DNA of 64,000 nucleotides from Lojkania enalia. Taxonomy: Eukaryota; Ascomycota; Dothideomycetes; Pleosporales. A model generated the notes under the pieces. It did no database searches. It saw only the letters and a list, made by a program, of their open reading frames with translations, and was not told the DNA's origin. How positions within the stretch are numbered: position 1 is the first letter of the stretch; each line of letters begins with the position of its first letter. The stretch lies in assembly GCA_010094045.1 (NCBI GenBank), contig ML986591.1:141965-205964 (forward strand), in the 5' to 3' direction. Positions 50,316 to 61,800 of this stretch are shown piece after piece. Made by a program: the position numbers and the translations under genes.

Positions 50316-51157
50316 ACGCGGACTTTTGACCATAAGAAAATAATATAGAGGTTAGATGACTCGTCGATATACTTTGGATACCACTCATGGAGGGAAACGA
50401 AATGGATATGAATGATTATGGATGGGATGCATAGGGGGCTTTTTATAAGTGCTCGGAACGGGAGTTTTTAGCTTTGATGATTTGGGTTTTTGGGGGCATT
50501 CACAAGGTAGTAATTATTGATTGATAGAGGCATTTGGCTTGGAAGGTGGAAATGCATTTTAAGAAAATCAGCTATTTGATAAGGAATAGAAATGCATTTG
50601 CATACAAAAACGTCGGGGGTTTGATCTACAACCTGAAAATATGTCTTGGCGAATTTGGTGTGGTGTTGTGCTTCGTATGTACAATAAGTATGTATCTGGA
50701 TTGGATAGGTGAAGATGTAGTCACCACCCACCGGAACGGTGCCCTATGTGTACCGCGGACCCTGACACGCTGTGTTCCCCCCTTCTATCCCCGTTCCCGT
50801 CCCGGTACCATGTTACAGTATGACAAAGCCGGATCGAGCGATGTAGATGCTGTCTTGTAGTTGTTTGCTTCGGAGGTGTTCTACACTAGAGAACTTTTGA
50901 GATGGGATAGGTGTACGCACGGGGAGTACGCTATGGGAGATAGGATGGAGGGTGGATTATTTGTGCGAGGTGTATGTGACGGGTGGGAAGTACGGGGATT
51001 TGTAAGTGTATGGGTAGGAGGCGAGGCCGTTAAGGGGTAATCGTAACCGTTTTTTTTTCTAATTCTGAAAAATTCATAATCTATCTATTTTCAACACCCA
51101 ACATCCAAAACTCAATCCTGAAGGCAGGAAAGGGCAGAAAAAGGAAAAGTGCCTTCC
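50316..51157. other. Convergent 3' flanks, UGM and PRO2
   Basis: About 840 nt without a supportable gene. T-run at 51050-51058. A 108-codon plus-strand frame at 50534 shows no motif and I reject it. Confidence 0.5.
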
Positions 51158-52771
51158 CTACGAACTCATAACCCCCTCCCCAATCCTATATTTCCTTAGC
51201 AACTCTTTCTCCTCGGCATTCCTCGCTATGTCTTCATCCTCAATGGGAAGTCTCTCGTGCTTCCACAGCTTGCCGCCAGCCCCGTACTCAGTGCTGACCT
51301 GCGCATCGCCCACAATCACCCACTTGTAAATGGTCAAGCCTTCGAGTCCCACGGGACCCCGACTGTGAATCTTATTCGTCGAAATGCCGACCTCGGTGCC
51401 GAAGCCGTAGCGCTGGCCGTCCGCCATCCGGGTGCTGGTGTTCCAGTACACGGAGCTAGAGTCTATGGCCGCGAGAAACTTTTCTGCAGCGGCGGAGGAG
51501 AGGGTTAAGATGGCGTCGGTGTGGTGCGAGGAGTGGGTGTTGATGTGCACGATTGCTTCGTCGACGTTTGCTACCGTTTTGATAGCCAGGATGAGATCCA
51601 GGAACTCGGTGTCGTAATCCTGGGTCGTAGAGCTTTGGAGTAGCGCCGCGGAATGCGGGTCTAGGTTATCCTTTAGCGCGGCGAGGGAGTCCGGGTCGCA
51701 GCGTAAGGATACGCCTTTTTTGAGTAGGGCCTCTGCGATGGTGGGGAGGGTGGTTGCTAGAGCGTCGGGCGCGACGAGGAGTTGCTCCAGCGCGTTGCAG
51801 CCAGCGGGGTACGAGACTTTGGCGTCGACGATTATTTTTGTGGCTTTCTCGGCCGGATAGTCGCCGCAGAGGTAGGTGCAACATATCCCGTCGGCATGGC
51901 CGAGGACAGGGATAGCGGTGGAATCTTTAACGTGGCGGACTAGCTTGTTGCCGCCTCGGGGAATGCAGAGGTCGATATACGTATCCAGCTTGAGTAGGTC
52001 GGAAATGACATCGTGGGTTTGAACAAGCTGGAGACAATCTGATGGTACGGCGGTGGTTGATAGTGCTCGAGAGATGATTGATGCGATTGCTGCGAAGCTG
52101 TGGTTGGATTCCCTGCCTCCTTTCAGAATGGCAGCGTTGCCAGATTTGATGGCGAGTGCAGAGATGTTGGCAATGACTTCGGGTCGGGCTTCGAAAATTA
52201 TGAGGAGCACACCAATTGGACAAGTTATCCGCGAAAGGGTGAGGTTGTCGTCTAAGAGGGTGCGGGCGGTTGTTTTGTTGACTAGAAAGGATTAGAGTTT
52301 GAACGGTAGAAGTGATATTGCATGTAATATTTGAACTGAATGTAACTAGAACTGACGCAGCGGAAATTTTAAAATTTAGGTAATGTAAACCGGGAGAAAA
52401 GGCTAGAAATGACCATTTCAGAAGCCGAACATCAACTGGAACGTGTTCGACAATGTAAGGATTCACATACTCGGGTCCTCGAGATCCCGGACATCAAGGA
52501 TGCCCTGAAGCATATCCTCATATTTCCCCTTCTTTCCCAAATCCAACCTTTTAACCAAACTCTGACTGAGAGTGCCGCCCGCTGCCGCCTTATTCGCAGC
52601 CTCGAGGTCCTTTATATTGGCCGCTAGCACTTCATCTTTGCCATCCGCCAGCGCATTGTGAATGGCGGTTAGTGCAGCATTGCGCTCTCCGGTGGAAAGA
52701 ACAGCGAGTTTGCGGGATCCAGTCCGCGCTGCTTGAGCCACCTCCAGCGGGGTCGCGTTTGTCAAAGACAT
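51158..52771 (-). CDS. PRO2: Gamma-glutamyl phosphate reductase (Pro2)
   Basis: Two exons (52771-52471 and 52281-51158), 474 residues. The NADPH enzyme converts gamma-glutamyl phosphate to glutamate-5-semialdehyde, the second step of proline biosynthesis. The aldehyde-dehydrogenase fold is shown by ITCPIGVLLIIFEARPEVI, NAAILKGGRESNHS, IPRGGNKLVRHVK, and the catalytic Cys in SYPAGCNALEQLLV; the usual YPAACNA is changed at one Ala. The C-terminal FGTEVGISTNKIHSRGPVG is a family signature. The intron is 189 nt, longer than most here; splicing joins DLEDP to INKTTART. The start is the first ATG. Confidence 0.97.
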
Positions 52772-53655
52772 TGTCCGGAGGGGTTGTGGAATGGTGGTGA
52801 GACACTTGTGTTGGCGTCTCGATATACGGGCGACCTCGTGACTAAGGGAACAAAGTTTTCTCCACGGCGATATGGAGAGCCCAGCGTCGTAGCAGAGCTA
52901 CAGTACCCCCGGGGGGGCAAATATTGGAACGACGCAATGCGCGGGCGTCTAAAGATAGCACGGCCCAGATGCTTCGTTCTCGGTCAATATATTTCTTGGG
53001 ATAGTACAACAGTGTAGTGGGAATCTAGAGGGAACAGCGCCACAGCTGTGGCGGGGCATCCGCGAACCCTGTCGCAACTCCGTCCCAGACAACATCGCAG
53101 CTGAGGGCCGCGCAATCGAGAATGCAGACGCGATAAGGCTCTTGTTCATTTTGCTAGTCTCGTTGTTACTGGTAGTTTCAGGGCTGGTCGCATTCGAACA
53201 ATGAAGCGCTCGAATCGTTTTGTGCCGTGACACTTGGGCGGGCCGGCAGTGTGGCTGGGGGATCCGCATCCAGCCTCCTCACGACCACGGGGCTCCAACC
53301 TCGTCCTTAATCACCCAACGCAGTCCTGCAAATGCGGCACGCCACATGACTCTGGGCACACTTCATCGGCTAACACATGGGAAATTGCTAATGAGATGGC
53401 TGGAAGCACTCTTTTAAACATGCAGCTACCCCGTTTGTTCCAGGGCACAACCATCACACCTACCCTTCCCTCATCCTCTCACAGAGCTCGGAGGGACACC
53501 GATTCGCTGCCTTTATATTGCCACTCACGCACCTTGCTTACAACCACCACCCTCACGTCGAGCCGTCCGAATTACTCAAGTTATAGAGCTCCCCGCCGGA
53601 GCATTGCCCTCCTCACTCTTACCAGATCCCCCTCCCACCTCCTCCAGCATCCAAC
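52772..53655. other. Divergent promoter, PRO2 and Crh-type gene
   Basis: 884 nt between divergent genes. Short frames on both strands, none convincing. A C/T-rich stretch (about 53440-53655) precedes the Crh-type start and probably contains its 5' UTR. Confidence 0.5.
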
Positions 53656-55142
53656 ATGCGGTTCGTCGTAAGAGCCACCGCGGCCCTAGCCTCAGCAGCA
53701 TTCTTTGTTGCGCCTTCATCCGCACAAACGTACAGCAACTGTAATCCCCTGACGCGGACCGACTGTCCGCCAGATTCCGCACTGGGTCGAACAGTCAACA
53801 TTGACTTCACCTCCGAGTCCGACAGCTTCACACCCCAAGGAAGCCCGACTTACGGCTCGGACGGTGTATCGTTTACAGTAGCAAAATCGGGAGATTCTCC
53901 ACAATTGACCTCAAAATGGTACATCATGTTTGGAAGAGTCGAGGTTGTCCTGAAAGCAGCTCCTGGTGCTGGCATTGTCAGCAGCTTCGTTATGCAGTCT
54001 GATACCCTCGATGAAATTGACTGGGAGTGGCTAGGCGCCTCTCCCGATGAAGTTCAATCCAATTACTTTGGCAAGGGCCAGGTAACGACATACAATCGCG
54101 GTGCCTTCCACGCAGACCCCGGCAGTCAGTCTGGATTCAAGACCTACACAATCGAGTGGAGCGCAAACCAGATTGTTTGGCAGATTGATGGTACAACCGT
54201 CAGGACACTGGTGCCTAGCGACACCGACAATCAATACCCACAGACTCCCATGCAGATCAAGATTGGCGCTTGGGCTGGTGGTGATCCGGCCCTCAATGCT
54301 CCTGGCACAGTCGAATGGGCAAAAGGCCCAACCGACTATAGCCAGGGTCCTTTCACCATGCAAGTTAAGTCGCTCATAGTCCAGGACTATTCCACTGGCA
54401 CGCAGTACATCTACGGCGACCAGAGTGGAACATGGCAGTCCATCCAATCCAATGGCGGTCAGATCAACTCAGGCGGAAGCCCTGTAGACACTTCAGCTCC
54501 CGCCATTACCTCCACCGCAAACGGACAGCCGATCCCGTTCACCCCATCAGAAACATCTACCTATGTCAAGCCCAGCATTTACCCCTGGGTACCTGACTCT
54601 TCTACCTTATCGACAGCGGCTTCTCCGACTTATGCCAACTACCCTGGGCTTCCGAGCGGGTGGACAGTGTCGGAATCAGGAAAAGTGGTTCCGCCTAGCT
54701 CGGCACCTGTCAGTAAGCCTTCTTTTCTTATGTCTTGGTTTCTAGCACATATGCTAATCTTTGTGTACAGTCAACATCCCCACCGGCTTTGTCTACGCCA
54801 TCCCCGTCTTATGTAGCTTCGCCATCAGCTTCCGTTGCGGCTTCTGATGTTCAGGTGAGGACTGGCTTTGACGAAAAGGGGTTCACGACCGTCTACACTT
54901 TGGTTCCTGGTGCTACTGACCTGCCGAAGTCATATGACGATCGTGGGTTCCTCATCACGTCTGCACCTGCACCACCAAAACCTACGTCTACTTCTCTTAG
55001 TGCGCAAGCTAACTTTATGGAGAATGCTGCGGTAGAGTCGTCTGTTTCTCCTGCCCCGTCTGCTTCGCGTGCGCGACAGTTGCTAGTCAACGAGTGCCTT
55101 GTCTTACTAGCTGCATTTATCGGCGCGATTTCCATCCTGTAA
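53656..55142 (+). CDS. Crh-type GH16 cell-wall transglycosylase
   Basis: Two exons, about 474 residues. Crh/Utr2 proteins cross-link chitin to beta-glucan in the fungal wall. Signal peptide MRFVVRATAALASAAFFVAPSSA, then a Cys pair (CNPLTRTDC), a GH16 domain with catalytic ExDxxE in DEIDWEWLG, WQIDGTTVRTL, and QIKIGAWAGGDP. After about residue 260 a Ser/Thr/Pro-rich stalk leads to a hydrophobic C-terminal tail (LVLLAAFIGAISIL) that looks like a GPI-anchor signal. No chitin-binding domain is seen. The intron start is ambiguous: the consensus donor at 54713 breaks the frame with the near acceptor (54770), whereas a GTCAGT donor at 54709 keeps an open Ser/Pro-rich reading frame, which I prefer (exons 53656-54708 and 54771-55142). 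Confidence 0.92.
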
Positions 55143-55678
55143 AACGTCGTTGCGACTGCATCTCGCTTCCTATTTCCGATTTCGATTTCGATCTCGTTCT
55201 CGTTTCCGATTTCTGCATCAGCGCGGCGTTTTTTCTTTTTCGGGTCTCGAGTTTTGAGCATTGGTAGAAGAGCTCCTTTATGGATGCATTTTGATCGCAA
55301 CGATCATACGTGAATAATGAGCATGAAAGACGAGCTATGGCTCAACGCGGATATGCATACCTAATGTAAATGGATGAAACGGTTATATAAACGAAAAAGA
55401 TTAATCAAATTCTTGGCTTTGGATGAAGATATGTGAAATACATACATATAGCTATTTCCGCTGAATATTATGTGTATGCCTATCACAAGCACACAATCTC
55501 TTTACCCCTTCATCCATCATGTATGGAGCGGTTAACAGGTCCGAAGCACGTTTCATTTATGCCGTGACCTCCATTCCGCATTTTTGACAATCTTTCTTAT
55601 TTAAACATTGCAGATGTGTTCTACTACACCAAAAAAAAAAAATTATTTTTTTTGGGTTTTTTTCTTCAAACCAGATTT
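55143..55678. terminator. Convergent 3' region with A/T hairpin
   Basis: Between the ends of the Crh-type gene (plus) and GH20 gene (minus). An A-run followed by T-runs at about 55630-55671 can form a weak AT stem and offers poly(A)-type signals for both genes. No gene supported. Confidence 0.35.
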
Positions 55679-57609
55679 TCACAAATTTCCATCCAACCCT
55701 TGCATGCTATATCCTAGCTGACACTGCGTCCCATTCATAGTACAATAATGCATCTGAATCGGCTCGGCCGCAATCCCCATCGCCACTAACCTCTCTCTAA
55801 ACTCGCTCAACCTTGGACTAGCATCGATCTGGCTCCTATTCCTACCATACTCGTCCTTCGCGCCGCTCCACAGGACTTCTGCAGCGGCCGACGTCCGGGG
55901 CCAGATGGCCTGGTCCATGTTCACGGGGTCGGTTTGCTCGGCCCACATGTGGGCTTCACCGCCGAGGACGAGGTGCTGGTGTTCGGGCGGGATGTTGGCG
56001 AGGGGGTCGTAGCTATACATCAGGCGCCAGTTGTGGAAAGGGGCGCAGTAGTCGTTGTAGGGGTAGAAGGTGGAGGAGATGGAGGGATCGAAGTCGAGCC
56101 ATTGGCCTTTGCCGCAGTCAAGGTACTGTTCCCCATACCTTCATCAGCAACCGGCCAAATTATACATTGTACGTTGTTGGCGTTGGTGAGTAGGGGAAAA
56201 GGGGGTGTACATACCCAGTATTTGTAGTTCCCGACTAGCGCCTTGTGGCCCTTAGACACGACTTTTGCGACGGCGGAGTCGGATTTCCAGGTTTGAATGA
56301 TGACGTCGGGGCCTAGGTCGAGATCCCAGTCTAATAGCATTTCTTCCCAGACTATGGGGGTTAGGTTGTAGGAGCGAACGTGTTTGTGGTTGCGGTCGAT
56401 GAATTTTTGCATCAGTGGTTGGAGGACGGCGAAGTCGCTGGATTGGACCGTTTCGTCGGTCTCGTACGCTTTTTTGTTGACTTCGTCGCCGCCAGTGTGA
56501 AAGTATGATGAGTAAGGAAGCACGCGCGGTAAGAGGTCCTTGAATAGGGTTTCGAGGAAGTTGTTTACGGCTGTAGAGTTGAGCTTGAGGGTCCCTGAGG
56601 GCGGTTCTGCGGCGTATGTGTTCCAGTTCGGCTGCACGTTGAAGGCGGTGATGAGTTCGGGGTAGCTGAACCAGATTGAGGATGTGTGGCCTGGCATGTC
56701 GATTTCGGTGATTAGTTCAACGCCTTGAATGGCTGCGTGGTATTGGATTTCTTTAAAGTTGTCGGGGCTGTAAGTCAGACCAGGGCGGTACGCTCCCTTT
56801 TCCGCAAGCTCTGGTAGCGACGGGATTTCCAGTGGAAAAGACTGCGAGTCGGTAATATGGAGATGGAAGCGGTTCATCTTATTATATGCTACAGCATCAA
56901 TAGTTCGCTTAATATCTTCGACGGAGAACCAGTTCCGACTGACATCGAGATTTAGCCCGCGATGCTGGAATTTCGGCGAGTCAAAGATTTCTACTGGAGC
57001 GAGCGGTGTATAAGCGCCGCCTTGAGAATGCCAGTAGAATAGCTGCGTGAATGTGCTGAGGCCCCTAGTCAGCCCAATGGAAGAGTTCGCAGAGATGGAG
57101 ACAGTGCCATCTGTCGTTAATGAGAGTCTGTAAGATTCATCCACCTCGCCGGCGAGTGGTTTGGCCACATTCTCGGGATCATTTTTCAGCAATTTGAGAT
57201 GAATATCGGTAATGTATACTGCCTCACTGGGGTCAGGTTCCTGCCAGCTTTTTGGGTTGAGCTTCCAAGGCACGAAACTCTTTTCGAAGATTATTTCCCA
57301 TGTCTTTTGAAGCGCGAAATCCACAATTTCGTCCCCAGATGGCGTGCTACTGATTGTAGGGCCCTGAAAGTTTCTCTGATATGGCTGTAGAAATATAGTT
57401 AGAAACGAATCGAATATGCGCGAAATGTACGATTGCGAGCGCCTCAAATATCTTGATGAGCGTACATCGTAGTCCCCGGCACTAGTCCAAAAAACTGAGA
57501 CATCTTTTGAGACCCAAAGAATTGTCTGGCCATATTCATAATGAATAGGCTTGGGCCATATGGCCGGTACAACAGAGGCGAATAATGGAATAATAGGGAG
57601 AAATCTCAT
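55679..57609 (-). CDS. Beta-N-acetylhexosaminidase (GH20)
   Basis: Two exons (57609-56215 and 56125-55679), 613 residues, normal for secreted fungal hexosaminidases. It removes terminal N-acetylglucosamine from chitin oligomers and glycans. Signal peptide MRFLPIIPLFASVVPA; an N-terminal hexosaminidase-like domain with IGLTRGLSTFTQLFYW; then the GH20 barrel: HRGLNLDVSRNWFSVEDI, MNRFHLHITDSQSFPLEI, ELITEIDMPGHTSSIW, and the catalytic Asp-Glu pair in HTGGDEVN (about residues 375-376). The C-terminal GGEAHMWAEQTDPVNMD and WPRTSAAAEVLWSG complete the site. The intron joins NYKYW to YLDCGKGQWLDFDP. I start at MRFLP rather than an upstream ATG because it begins the signal peptide. Confidence 0.96.
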
Positions 57610-58878
57610 GATAGAAAGATGCCGACAGATGATGCCGCACGTCAACCAAATCAACTAGAATACATATGCTTAGAGGAGAAATAAGAAGAAAATCTGAAAT
57701 CTAAGCGAAAAGGAATGTGGGTAAAGTCTCTATATATGATCCCAAGGACGCGGGGATGAAAAGCTAGCGTAAGGCACGTTTGCGAATGGCCCGCGTTTGT
57801 CGTCCAAAAACCAGGTCTTTTCTAATAGGAAACAGGGTCAGGTTCGATACACAATAGGGTAGGCAAGAATACAGGGATCAGAGCTGGCCGAAATACAGCA
57901 TTAGTAGGTGTCGCAACAAACAAGAGGAGTCGAGGCTTAGCCGAAAGGTACCTCTCGCCCTCGCCCCACGGTACCCCAGCCAACCGCTAAGGCGAACAGG
58001 GAACCCATCAACACGTCCCTCTTTTGAGCATTTAGGGACGCATCTCCTACCAGGCGGTGGCCAAAGCCCCACTTGAACTTGTAACAATGGCACTCGGAAG
58101 GGCGCCAAGCTCTCCTCGCTTTTGCAGGCGATTCCAGCACTTCAGTATTTGATGGAAAAGTCTTTGAGGCTAGCTCCTGTCTCTCTAGTATCCTTGAGGC
58201 AGGTATCCAATTTGCAGACTTTGGAATCAGAAGCCTCCTTGGCGATGGTGTCTTTGGCGGGCTAAAGGGCTACTTGAACTTTTTCTGTTAAATCATTTGG
58301 CGCCGCTCCAAGTTAATAGCGAGAAGAATTGCCACCCATATCCCCATTATCTCAGAATCATCACCTAATGGAGGGAGATAGTAGGAGCGGGGGCCTTAGC
58401 TACAACCATTATCAATTTCATTGACTTCGAAGGATCTTATTATAGGTGCAAAGAAACTCAGAGAATTTAGTGGGGTATGATGAAGCAGAACACTTATTAA
58501 TGAAGATCTTCCGGACCAGAGTCCTAGGTCGTTCGACGTATGAGAAGGCCCAGGTGATCATTCACCCTTTTGATTTAGCCTTAAAATGTTAGAAGGTGGG
58601 AGCTGAGATGGATATCTAGCATGACTGAGGACTTCCCTGAGCCAATAGAAGAGGGTCATTGACTGGTATGTATCGCATGCATGCCCACGTGCTAGTCTCT
58701 CTCCATCTTGCCGATCGCCCCGCCAGCTGCTGCCTGATGCTCGATAAGACGGCCGCGCCATGAGAATTCGAAAACCTCTATCAGCTCAATCTCGAATAGT
58801 CCTACAGCATTCCATTAGCACTCGTTTTCAATATCTGTATTTTTACATGAGGCTTTGTGGCGATTCGTCACTTTCATC
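57610..58878. other. Intergenic with a decayed coding segment
   Basis: About 1.3 kb between divergent genes. It contains the relic at 58084-58290 (separate entry). Otherwise no supportable gene; the right part is the promoter of the giant gene. Confidence 0.4.
58084..58290 (+). pseudogene. Coding-like relic upstream of giant gene
   Basis: A plus-strand frame open for about 68 codons, without an ATG start, reads SEGRQALLAFAGDSSTSVFD, then ILEAGIQFADFGIRSLLGDG, VFGGLKGYLNFFC and a stop at 58288-58290. A TAA lies just upstream in the same frame, with further protein-like sequence before it. The balanced hydrophobic/Gly composition suggests a former exon or gene 3' end. The family is not recognised. 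Confidence 0.35.
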
Positions 58879-61800
58879 ATGGCTTCATTGGGCAGGCTGA
58901 CGGCCGCTCTCGCGTCTAGCAGAAACGAGACCACTCTAGCCCTCGCCAATTTGAATTTTGATTTTTCTCTTATTAGAGTCGAGCCCCCAAAGGAGTACAC
59001 ATTATTAGCTACCAGCCTCTCCAACAGCCGGCGAGATGCGGCCGAGCAAGGCTCATATCACCAAACAGCGAGGAAGTCAGTCTTGATGTGGTATGGTGAG
59101 AAGTACCAGTCGCTAACACGAACCCTCTAAATCCTAGGCTGGGTATACTATTCGAGGAACACGTTCCACCCATCCCAAGTTTGATCAAAGCTTACGGCAC
59201 GCGAGCTTCAGAAATAGCAAGGACTTTGCGACGAGACTCCCCGGTAAGAACATATTCTTATGTTGAATCTTATAACCTTGGGAGATGGGTCAGAGAATCA
59301 TTTTCCAAGATGGCTCATGAAGTGCCTGTCCGGGAATGTCTGCTTCTGACTTGATTAGCTAACGAACTTGCCTCTAGCAACGTCAATCTGGCGAGCTTAG
59401 CTTTAGAGATTCAGACTTCGATGCGACGTCTCTCTGGGCGGCTGCGACATCGGGACCTGTATCTATTGCGGTTCACCTACTTGCTTGCATAATTTCAAGA
59501 GCCTGGAGCCCTCAAGAAGCTGTGTCAATATGGGTCGAACTCTTGGAGCAGAGGACGAAAGAAATTATTGAGACACATACTGACAAAAACACTGATAATT
59601 GGGTTGGTGGAAAATTCCTGGTTGCAGCTCAACAGAAGATCTCTCGACAAGACTTAGCGGCATGGGACTCTAGTACGCGTTCGTGGCTTCTTGTGGCAGA
59701 TCAAATTGACCGGATACGGCAGACTCAATTGAGACTAATCCTCCAAAATCTTACAATATCTGCCAATGGCCCTGGGGGTGTATACTCTAGCATTATGAGT
59801 ACGTGGTTGACTTCGTTGAAGGTCATGGAAGCTGTTGTTTCAGGCACTCCACTTGCGGTATCCGATGGTGCTATCCTAATTGCCGTACAGTCATGGCATT
59901 TATACCCCACTTTAATTGTTGCGGGCGGAAAAAGCACTAGTGTGACATTCGGCGATAAGCTCGTTGTTCAAGGGGGTATCATTACCCTAGGCCTCAACCG
60001 GAGACTAGATACTGCTGCGTTGGAATCTCAGACTGATTCCGTAGGTGAATGGGCTGCAATTAGAGATGCTCTCTCATCTTCAAGTGGAAGCTCGATATGG
60101 TCGAAGACTCATCCGAGCTCTGGCACACCCGCTACATCAGTTAGTAGTTCTTTTTCTACAGGAATTATATTGAGGTGGGAAAAAGTAAACGTTGCCTCTT
60201 ACTTTGCTCTGGATCTGTCCCAAAAGATCTTAGAACGAATCTCATTGCCTCAAGCCGGAATTGAAAAAAATGATCCTAACGTAGGGGCCGACACAATGAG
60301 TTTTCGTTTGAAAGTCCTATCTTCCGAACTCCTAAGATTTGAGAGATACCACCTTGGCGATAAAAAGATTGAAGGTGAATTACTTGCTGGCGAGCTAATA
60401 GCTCGGCATGTAGAGACCATGGCTGCCGAACTTATGCAGAGACTTTTATTGGCCTCGTTTCAGCATCAGCAACGGGAAGAATCTCAGCAAAAAAGGACTG
60501 TTGAGCATGATATATCTTACATCATTCGAGCAAGTAAGAACTACGATGAGATACAAGCAGCATTGCAGACATTGAAAACATTGTACTCCACAGAACCATT
60601 CTCCAAGTTCTGTCGGAATCTTCATCAAAGCTTGAATCAGGGCTCGTTCACAAGGATAGAAAAAGAAATTCTAAATGCCTTTAACATTTCGAAAGAAAAA
60701 GATAGGGCTAGGATATTGATACAATGGGATGTTGCTAGGTTCATAACTGAGGAGCTTGAGGTAGGCCAAGATCTCAACGCAGTCTTCACCATCACCGGTA
60801 GTAGCAGCAATGCCTTCGCTGATACAAGTGCGGAATACATGCGAAGCACTTGGCCAACACAGGAATCAAGTCTCCTATCAGCCATTAGCCAGTTTTATCA
60901 AAACGGAACCCCGGAAAAACAATTAACATATTTGCCTGGCCGCGAGAGAACCCGACCAACCGTGGTATTCAACAAAAATCAGAACGAGTCGCTCCTTGTA
61001 CTTGATGTTGTTGGCACTAGGTTTGACATCATCGATATTGCTCAACAATTGGCCTGGATCGCAGCGGCTTTTCGGGTAGCATCAGATGACGAGCTTTTGT
61101 ACTCGCGGACAGTGTTTAAACGCGACGGCGAGACTAGAAACTTTTATTTGAATCTTGCGCCACTGTCACCATTAGAGAATCTTCAAATTTCGTGCTGGCA
61201 TCCTCTCTGTTTGGGTAGTGTTATCGTCTCGGACTTTCCCATTCCTCAGAGAGGAGAATTTGTGGGATTGGAGGTACCATTCGATGTCATGGCGTACCTT
61301 GCTGGAATAAGATGCTCGGTTGCATACAAAGAAGGACTTGTCTTGAAGGGAGACCTTCACGTATTAGTGCCGACTGTGATTAGCTCTGAATGTGCTCAAT
61401 GGCACTGCGTTTCGACAAAGGCTTTTGACAAAACTGATCTAGGCATACTTTCCGAACTCTGCCCGGAAATGGCCGAGACGAAGGAATTTAACGCACTGAA
61501 GGGTGCCGCCCGGGCATTTTTAGGTTACTGTCAATCGATCAACGTTTGCCTCGCGACTCAAGGCTCTGCTCAGTGCAGTATAAAGGTCTCAAATGCCGAC
61601 TACGAAAAGTCCGGAGTCCGAATCTCCAGGACGATAGCTACGCAAGCCGGCTTCTCTATGTTTGCGTCCGCAAATATTGTGAATAAGATACGTTTCTCCA
61701 AGAAACTACGCGGCACGACAGAATCAAAACACATTTCTTACGGCGTAGAGCTCGAAAGAGCCAGAAATAATCCCCTTCTTCTTTACGATCTGGCAACGAA

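Noticed and set aside
57820..57880. GGTTCGATAC, resembling a tRNA T-loop
   Set aside because: No matching acceptor, D or anticodon stems within 75 nt upstream.
57878..58140. Minus-strand Arg/Gly-rich frames
   Set aside because: Antisense to, or overlapping, the plus-strand relic; no motif.
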